This document shows, one piece after another, positions 5,321-9,791 of a stretch of 9,791 bases of DNA; the first letter of the stretch is position 1, and each line of letters begins with the position of its first letter. The translations under genes were made by a program, and so were the position numbers. The notes below the pieces were generated by a model, which had not been told where the DNA came from, did no database searches, and worked only from the letters and a program-made list of their open reading frames with translations. Where the stretch lies: contig DHLY01000019.1 of NCBI GenBank assembly GCA_002405525.1, forward strand, positions 1-9,791, written 5' to 3'. Source of the DNA: Proteobacteria bacterium UBA4656 (GTDB lineage: Bacteria > Pseudomonadota > Gammaproteobacteria > Xanthomonadales > Ahniellaceae).

Positions 5321-7720
5321 GTGGCACGCAAGCAGACCGCACTCCAAGCCGCCCTCGCCCGCGAAGCCGGCCGCCCGGCCGTGCGCCTGCTCGGGCTGAC
5401 GGTGGCCATGGCGCTGTCGCTGGCCGCGGGCGCGGTCAGCCTGCTTCAGGCAGTCCAGGTCGGGCGCGAGAACGCCATCGAGGCCAACCTGCTCGACGCT
5501 CGCGAGCGGCTGGTGGCCGGGTTGACCGCCGACGTGGCCGCCATGCAGGACAGCCTGCGCACGGTGCTCGCCGACCCGGTCCTGCGCGACGCGGCGGCAG
5601 GCGCCGACTGGCCGGCGGCCACGGCCCGCTTCCGCCACTTGCGCCCGCAGGCGGCGTGGATCGAGTTCTACCCGCCGGAACTGCCGCAGCTGGTCGAGGC
5701 CGACTTGCAGAAATTCGGCTACAGCCGCGCCAACATGCTCGCCGAGGCGCGTGACAGCGGCATGGCGCGGGCGCAGATCGCCAGGGACGACCCGGGCAAG
5801 CCGGTCCTGGCGCTCGCCCAGTCGGTGCGCGACGACCAGCGGCTGCTGGGCTACGCCTACACGGCGGTTCCGGCGGACGCGCTGGTCGAGCCGCTGCAGT
5901 CGCTGTCCTTCGGTGGCGGGCGCCTGGTCCTGAGGCAGGGATTGCTCGGCACCGAGGTTGCGCTCTCCGGCGGCAGCGGCGGCGGCAGCGAGGCGGCACC
6001 GGTGCCCATCCCGCAGAGCATCCTCGCGGTCGGCCTGCAGGAGCCGGAGCTGTTCAAGCTCGGCGCTGTGCTGCCGCTGATCGATTCGCGCAACGTGGGC
6101 CTGCAGGGCGCGGCGGGCCTACTGCTGCTGCTGCTCGGCGCGCTGCTGGCCGCGCTGCGCGCGCGGGCCAGCGGCAAGAAGATCCCGCAGGTCGCCACCG
6201 CCGCAATCGGGCTGCTGGAAAGGCTGCGGCCGGTGGCGAAGGAGCCGGACGAGGCGCCGCTGGTGCTGGCGCCGGCTGCGCCCGTGCGGGGCCCCGCCGC
6301 GGCGGTGCCGAAGCCCAAGCCGGCGGCTCCCGGGCCGGCCGGCGAAGCGGTCGTCGACCGCAGCATCTTCCGCGCCTACGACATCCGCGGCGTGGTCGGC
6401 GACACGCTCACCGCGGAGACGGCGCGACTGATCGGTCGCGCGATCGGGTCCACGGTGCGCGATCGAGGCCTTTCCGAGATCGTGGTCGGCCGCGATGGCC
6501 GGTTGTCCGGCCCGGAAATGGCGGCCGAGCTGATCAAGGGCCTTCGGCAGTCGGGTTGCGACGTCATCGACATCGGGGCGGTGCCGACCCCGGTGCTGTA
6601 TTTCGCCACCTACCATCTCAATGCCGGGTCCGGGGTGATGGTGACCGGCAGCCACAATCCGCCCGAGTACAACGGATTCAAGATCGTGATTGGCGGCGAA
6701 ACGCTCGCCGAGGATGCGATCCAGGCGCTGTACCGGACGATCGTCGAAGAGCGCTTCACCAGCGGCGTCGGCGGCCTGCAGGCGACCGACGTCGTCGACG
6801 ACTACGTCGAGCGCATCACGAGCGACGTGCAAAGCGAGCGCCGGCTCAAGGTGGTGGTCGACGCTGGCAACGGCATCGCCGGCGGGATCGGGCCGCGCGT
6901 TCTCGAGGGTATCGGCTGCGATGTCGTGCCGTTGCACTGTGAGGTCGACGGCACCTTCCCGAACCACCACCCCGACCCCAGCGACCCGGCGAACCTGCGC
7001 GACCTGGTCGTTTCCGTCAAGCAGTTTGGCGCCGACCTCGGGGTCGCCTTCGACGGCGACGGCGATCGCCTCGGCGTGGTCACCGCCGGCGGTGAGATGA
7101 TCTACCCGGATCGCCTGCTGATGCTGTTCGCGATCGACGTGCTGGATCGCAACCCGGGTGCGACCGTGATCTACGACGTCAAGTGCACGGGCCACCTGCA
7201 GGACGTGATCGTGCGCCACGGCGGCAGTCCGGTGATGTGGAGGACCGGGCACTCGCTGATCAAGGCCAAGATGCGTGAGGACGACGCGGAGCTGGCCGGC
7301 GAGATGAGCGGCCACTTCTTCTTCCGCGAACGTTGGTTCGGCTTCGACGACGGCATCTATTCGGCCGCGCGGCTGCTCGAAATCCTCGGCGCCAGCGGCC
7401 GCTCGCCGCAGGAACGGTTCGACGAACTGCCGAAGGGCGTGTCGACCCCGGAACTGAAGATCAAGATGAAGGAAGGCGCGCACTACGCCTTCATGGACAG
7501 GTTCCGCGAGGTCGCCACCTTCCCGGGCGCGCGCGTTTCGACCATCGACGGTGTGCGCTCCGACTACCCCGACGGCTGGGGGTTGGTGCGTTGTTCCAAC
7601 ACCACGCCGAGCCTCGTGCTGCGCTTCGACGCCGACAACGCCGAGGCCCTCGCCCGCATCCAGGACGTGTTCCGCAACCAGTTGCGGGCGGTGGCCCCGG
7701 GACTCGATCTGCCGTTCTGA
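5321..7720 (+). CDS. algC: Membrane-anchored phosphomannomutase/phosphoglucomutase
   Basis: Interconverts mannose-6-P with mannose-1-P and glucose-6-P with glucose-1-P, feeding GDP-mannose and UDP-glucose synthesis for LPS and exopolysaccharide. The C-terminal 455 residues (about 345-799) are a complete phosphohexomutase: catalytic phosphoserine S444 in TGSHNPP, magnesium loop DGDGD (578-582), sugar-binding GEMSGH (660-665) and phosphate-binding RCSNTTP (757-763). The N-terminal 340 residues add a transmembrane helix (about 22-46), a region of roughly 210 residues predicted to be periplasmic, with a Gly/Ser stretch at 216-223, a second helix (about 260-280) and a Pro/Ala-rich cytoplasmic linker (303-340). 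Long AlgC forms with such an N-terminus are known in Pseudomonas and xanthomonads. GTG 5321 has AAGGA 10 bases upstream; the next ATG (5408) lies inside the first helix. Probably cotranscribed with coaBC-dut. Confidence 0.93.
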   Translation: MARKQTALQAALAREAGRPAVRLLGLTVAMALSLAAGAVSLLQAVQVGRENAIEANLLDARERLVAGLTADVAAMQDSLRTVLADPVLRDAAAGADWPAATARFRHLRPQAAWIEFYPPELPQLVEADLQKFGYSRANMLAEARDSGMARAQIARDDPGKPVLALAQSVRDDQRLLGYAYTAVPADALVEPLQSLSFGGGRLVLRQGLLGTEVALSGGSGGGSEAAPVPIPQSILAVGLQEPELFKLGAVLPLIDSRNVGLQGAAGLLLLLLGALLAALRARASGKKIPQVATAAIGLLERLRPVAKEPDEAPLVLAPAAPVRGPAAAVPKPKPAAPGPAGEAVVDRSIFRAYDIRGVVGDTLTAETARLIGRAIGSTVRDRGLSEIVVGRDGRLSGPEMAAELIKGLRQSGCDVIDIGAVPTPVLYFATYHLNAGSGVMVTGSHNPPEYNGFKIVIGGETLAEDAIQALYRTIVEERFTSGVGGLQATDVVDDYVERITSDVQSERRLKVVVDAGNGIAGGIGPRVLEGIGCDVVPLHCEVDGTFPNHHPDPSDPANLRDLVVSVKQFGADLGVAFDGDGDRLGVVTAGGEMIYPDRLLMLFAIDVLDRNPGATVIYDVKCTGHLQDVIVRHGGSPVMWRTGHSLIKAKMREDDAELAGEMSGHFFFRERWFGFDDGIYSAARLLEILGASGRSPQERFDELPKGVSTPELKIKMKEGAHYAFMDRFREVATFPGARVSTIDGVRSDYPDGWGLVRCSNTTPSLVLRFDADNAEALARIQDVFRNQLRAVAPGLDLPF

Positions 7721-7749
7721 GCCGTCTTGCGGGGGCGCCGGCTGGGCGG

Positions 7750-7788
7750 GGCGGCGTCCTTGGACCGCCGCCGCCGGACGGCGGCGGC
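7750..7788. terminator. GC-rich hairpin between convergent algC and S9 peptidase genes
   Basis: GCCGCCGCC (7767-7775) pairs perfectly with GGCGGCGGC (7780-7788) around the loop GGAC: nine GC pairs, 46 bases after the algC stop. An overlapping alternative pairs GGCGGCGTCC (7750-7759) with 7762-7772, with one bulged C and a 2-base loop. Neither strand has a U-tract after the stem, so this is not a textbook intrinsic terminator. Its place between converging genes suggests a shared stop or mRNA 3'-end protection. Confidence 0.4.
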
Positions 7789-7808
7789 CCCTGCGCCGAG
7801 CGGGTTGC

Positions 7809-9710
7809 TCAGCCGCGAGGACTGGCGACCGGCTCGCCGCTGTGCTTGGCCAGCCACTGGCGCACCTCCTCGTACCAGACCAGCGAGTTGGCCGGCTTGA
7901 GGATCCAGTGGTTCTCGTCGCTGAAGTACACCAGTCGCGAGGGCACGCCTTTCTGCTGCAGCGCGTGGAACAGCTCGACGCCGTGGTTCACCGGCACGCG
8001 CAGGTCGCGCTGGCCGTGGATGACCAGGGTCGGGGTGTCGAAGTTCGCCGCGCCGTAATGCGGCGAGCCGGTTTCGAACACCTTGCGCTGCTCGGGCGAC
8101 CAGAACGGGCCGAAACGCTGCTGCTCGAACGCGTAGTCGGCGCCGACCTGGGTGTACCAGTTGTACACCGCCGCATGCGCGACCAGCGCCCTGAACGGAT
8201 GCTCGCGGCCGAGCACGATCGAGGTCAGGTAGCCGCCGTAGGACGCGCCGCCGGCGACCATCCGATCGGCGTCGATCCACGGCTGCTGCTTCAGCCACTC
8301 GGCGGCGGCGATCACGTCGCGGTAAGGCAGGTCGTCCTGCTGCGGGTTGATCGAATCGGTGAAGGCATTGCCGAAGCCGGACGAGCCGTGGAAGTTCGGC
8401 CACGCCGTGACGTAGCCCCAGGAGCCGAACACCTGCGCGTTCCAGCGGAACTGCATGCCGTTGGTGATCGCGTTGTGCGGGCCGCCATGGATGAGCAGGA
8501 ACAGCGGGTACTTCTTCGAGCGATCGAAGCCCGGCGGGTAGTTGACCCACATCTGGATGTCGGCGCCGTTGGCGCCCTTGTAGGTGACGCTCTCGAAGGT
8601 TCCCAGCGCGGTGCCGGCCAGCAGTTCGTCGTTGATCGTGCTGAGCCGGGTCACCGTCCCGCCGCGCGGGTCGATGCGCACCAGGGTCGGCGGCTCGACG
8701 AAGGACTGGCGCAGGCCGACCAGGGTGCCGCGGTCTTCCGCCACCGCCAGCGCGCCGAACGAGGACTCGCCGGTCACCCGGCGGGTCTTGCCGTCCAGGG
8801 TGATCTCGTAGACGCGCACGGTGCCGGCGTCGTCGATGCTGCCGAACAGGCGCTTCGAGTCCGGCGCCCACACCAGGCCGTCGGCCGCGCGGTCCCAGGC
8901 ATCCGCCACCACCTGCCGCGTGGCGCCGGCGCGGCGGTCGTGCAGCATGAGGCGCCGGTTGTCGCCATAGAAGCCCTTGATGCGCTGCTGCGCGAAGGCG
9001 AGGTGGCGGCCGTCCGGGCTGTACTGCGGGCTGCCGTCGGCGGCCTGATTGCCGGCGCTGAGGTTGCGCGCGTCCTTGCCGCCGACCGCGACCACGAAGA
9101 CGTCCAGGTCGGTGATGTTGCCCGCGGGGTTGGAATCGGCGACGAACGCGAGTTCCTGGCCGTCCGGGGAGACGTCGTACAGCGGCGACTCCAGCTGCAC
9201 CGCGGTGCGCGGCAGTTCGAGGCCGGTCGCTCGCGTGAGGTTGACGGGCTCGCCGCCGGCCAGCGCCACGCTGAACACGTGCAATTGGCGGTCGTCGACG
9301 AAGGTGTCCCAGAAATACACCGGGCCGCTGTCCCAGGCCTGGGCGGTGCTCTTGGTTTCGCTGCGTTCCTTCTGCCGCTTGCCTTGTGCCTCCATCGTGT
9401 CGAGGTCGGCCCAGACGCGGCTCAGGAACGCCAGCCGCTGGCCGTCGCCGATCCACTTCGGCTGCGCCACGCCGGTCGGCACGCTGGTGACGCGCGATGC
9501 TTCGCCGCCGGCGAGCGGCAGCACGTAGAGCTGCGGCGCGGTGTCGCCCTCGCGCTGCGCGACGAACGCGATGCGGCTGCCGTCGGGGCTGAACAGCGGC
9601 GACGATTCGGCCGCCGGATGCGTGGTCAGCTGGCGCTGCACCTTGCCGTCGGCCGACCACAGCCAGAGGTCGGTGACGCCCTTGTTTTCCTTGGTGACGA
9701 AGCGTGTCAC
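7809..9710 (-). CDS. S9 family (prolyl oligopeptidase-like) serine peptidase, 5' end disrupted or outside window
   Basis: Serine peptidase of the S9 acylaminoacyl-peptidase/DPP IV group, normally about 690 residues with a signal peptide and acting in the periplasm on peptides. The 633 residues from GTG 9710 hold a beta-propeller with SPDG blade motifs at 41-44, 181-184 and 231-234. An intact alpha/beta-hydrolase domain follows: HGGPH (408-412), nucleophile S490 in GGASYGG, D569 in GQRDLRVP and H601 in DENHW. The GTG is only the first start codon after an in-frame TGA at 9786-9788. It has no ribosome site, and 25 more codons upstream still read as family sequence (IQRLGPPTISPDG). The true start and signal peptide therefore lie beyond a nonsense or frameshift lesion, or past the window edge. 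It could be a pseudogene, or a functional gene with a sequence error. Convergent with algC. Confidence 0.8.
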   Translation of the reverse strand: MTRFVTKENKGVTDLWLWSADGKVQRQLTTHPAAESSPLFSPDGSRIAFVAQREGDTAPQLYVLPLAGGEASRVTSVPTGVAQPKWIGDGQRLAFLSRVWADLDTMEAQGKRQKERSETKSTAQAWDSGPVYFWDTFVDDRQLHVFSVALAGGEPVNLTRATGLELPRTAVQLESPLYDVSPDGQELAFVADSNPAGNITDLDVFVVAVGGKDARNLSAGNQAADGSPQYSPDGRHLAFAQQRIKGFYGDNRRLMLHDRRAGATRQVVADAWDRAADGLVWAPDSKRLFGSIDDAGTVRVYEITLDGKTRRVTGESSFGALAVAEDRGTLVGLRQSFVEPPTLVRIDPRGGTVTRLSTINDELLAGTALGTFESVTYKGANGADIQMWVNYPPGFDRSKKYPLFLLIHGGPHNAITNGMQFRWNAQVFGSWGYVTAWPNFHGSSGFGNAFTDSINPQQDDLPYRDVIAAAEWLKQQPWIDADRMVAGGASYGGYLTSIVLGREHPFRALVAHAAVYNWYTQVGADYAFEQQRFGPFWSPEQRKVFETGSPHYGAANFDTPTLVIHGQRDLRVPVNHGVELFHALQQKGVPSRLVYFSDENHWILKPANSLVWYEEVRQWLAKHSGEPVASPRG

Positions 9711-9785
9711 CGCGGCGATGATGGAGCAGCCGTCTGGAGATATGGTCGGCGGGCCGAGGCGTTGGATCTGCCAGGAGCGCTCCGC
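9711..9785 (-). other. Upstream coding remnant of the S9 peptidase
   Basis: Twenty-five open codons in frame with the peptidase gene translate to sequence containing QRLGPPTISPDG, the first propeller blade found just after the signal peptide in these enzymes. No ATG, GTG or TTG is available in it, and a TGA at 9786-9788 closes the frame. Several codons (ATA, TCT, CCA, CAA) are unusual for this GC-rich gene. A single missing base near 9774 would connect it to another open frame. Confidence 0.6.
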
Positions 9786-9791
9786 TCAGAA

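Noticed and set aside
6119..7483. 454-codon minus-strand open frame opposite algC
   Set aside because: Shadow of the phosphohexomutase domain, whose motifs are complete on the plus strand.
7564..9660. 698-codon minus-strand open frame offset from the S9 peptidase
   Set aside because: It is a second frame of the same strand, Arg/Pro-rich. The catalytic Ser, Asp and His and the SPDG blades are all in the other frame.

Overview
The window looks like a high-GC gammaproteobacterial chromosome. Xanthomonadales (Lysobacter/Xanthomonas-like) is my best guess, from three things: the gene order radC | coaBC-dut-algC, an algC with a long membrane-anchored N-terminus, and a secreted-type S9 peptidase alongside. 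This placement is inference, because no rRNA or tRNA is present.

Left part (1-1418, minus strand): an arsenic-resistance operon reading leftwards, arsR-arsC-acr3. arsR and arsC overlap in an ATGA, and acr3 starts 10 bases after arsC and runs off the left edge. The products are an arsenite-sensing repressor, an arsenate reductase and an arsenite efflux permease: arsenate is reduced to arsenite, which is exported, and the repressor releases the operon when arsenite is present. A near-perfect palindrome overlaps the arsR start codon, and two identical palindromes lie further upstream.

Middle-left (1604-2650, minus): a 348-residue metal-dependent phosphohydrolase whose histidine/aspartate spacing closely matches class I cyclic-nucleotide phosphodiesterases. 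It has no standard name that I recognise and is the most interesting gene here. Its upstream region carries a good -10 box, a run of ten G directly against it, and a G-quadruplex motif. Upstream of that is radC (2809-3483, minus).

Centre (3579-7720, plus): divergent from radC, a core cluster coaBC (coenzyme A synthesis), dut (dUTPase) and algC (phosphomannomutase/phosphoglucomutase for sugar-nucleotide and surface polysaccharide synthesis). coaBC and dut overlap in a GTGA. The same order is known in Pseudomonas aeruginosa.

Right (7809-9791, minus): an S9 (prolyl oligopeptidase family) serine peptidase convergent with algC. Its catalytic half is intact, but an in-frame TGA interrupts recognisable propeller sequence at the 5' end, so the gene is either broken there or continues in another frame beyond the window. 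A GC hairpin separates it from algC.

I saw no insertion sequence, CRISPR array, tRNA or origin. No gene-free stretch exceeds about 185 bases.
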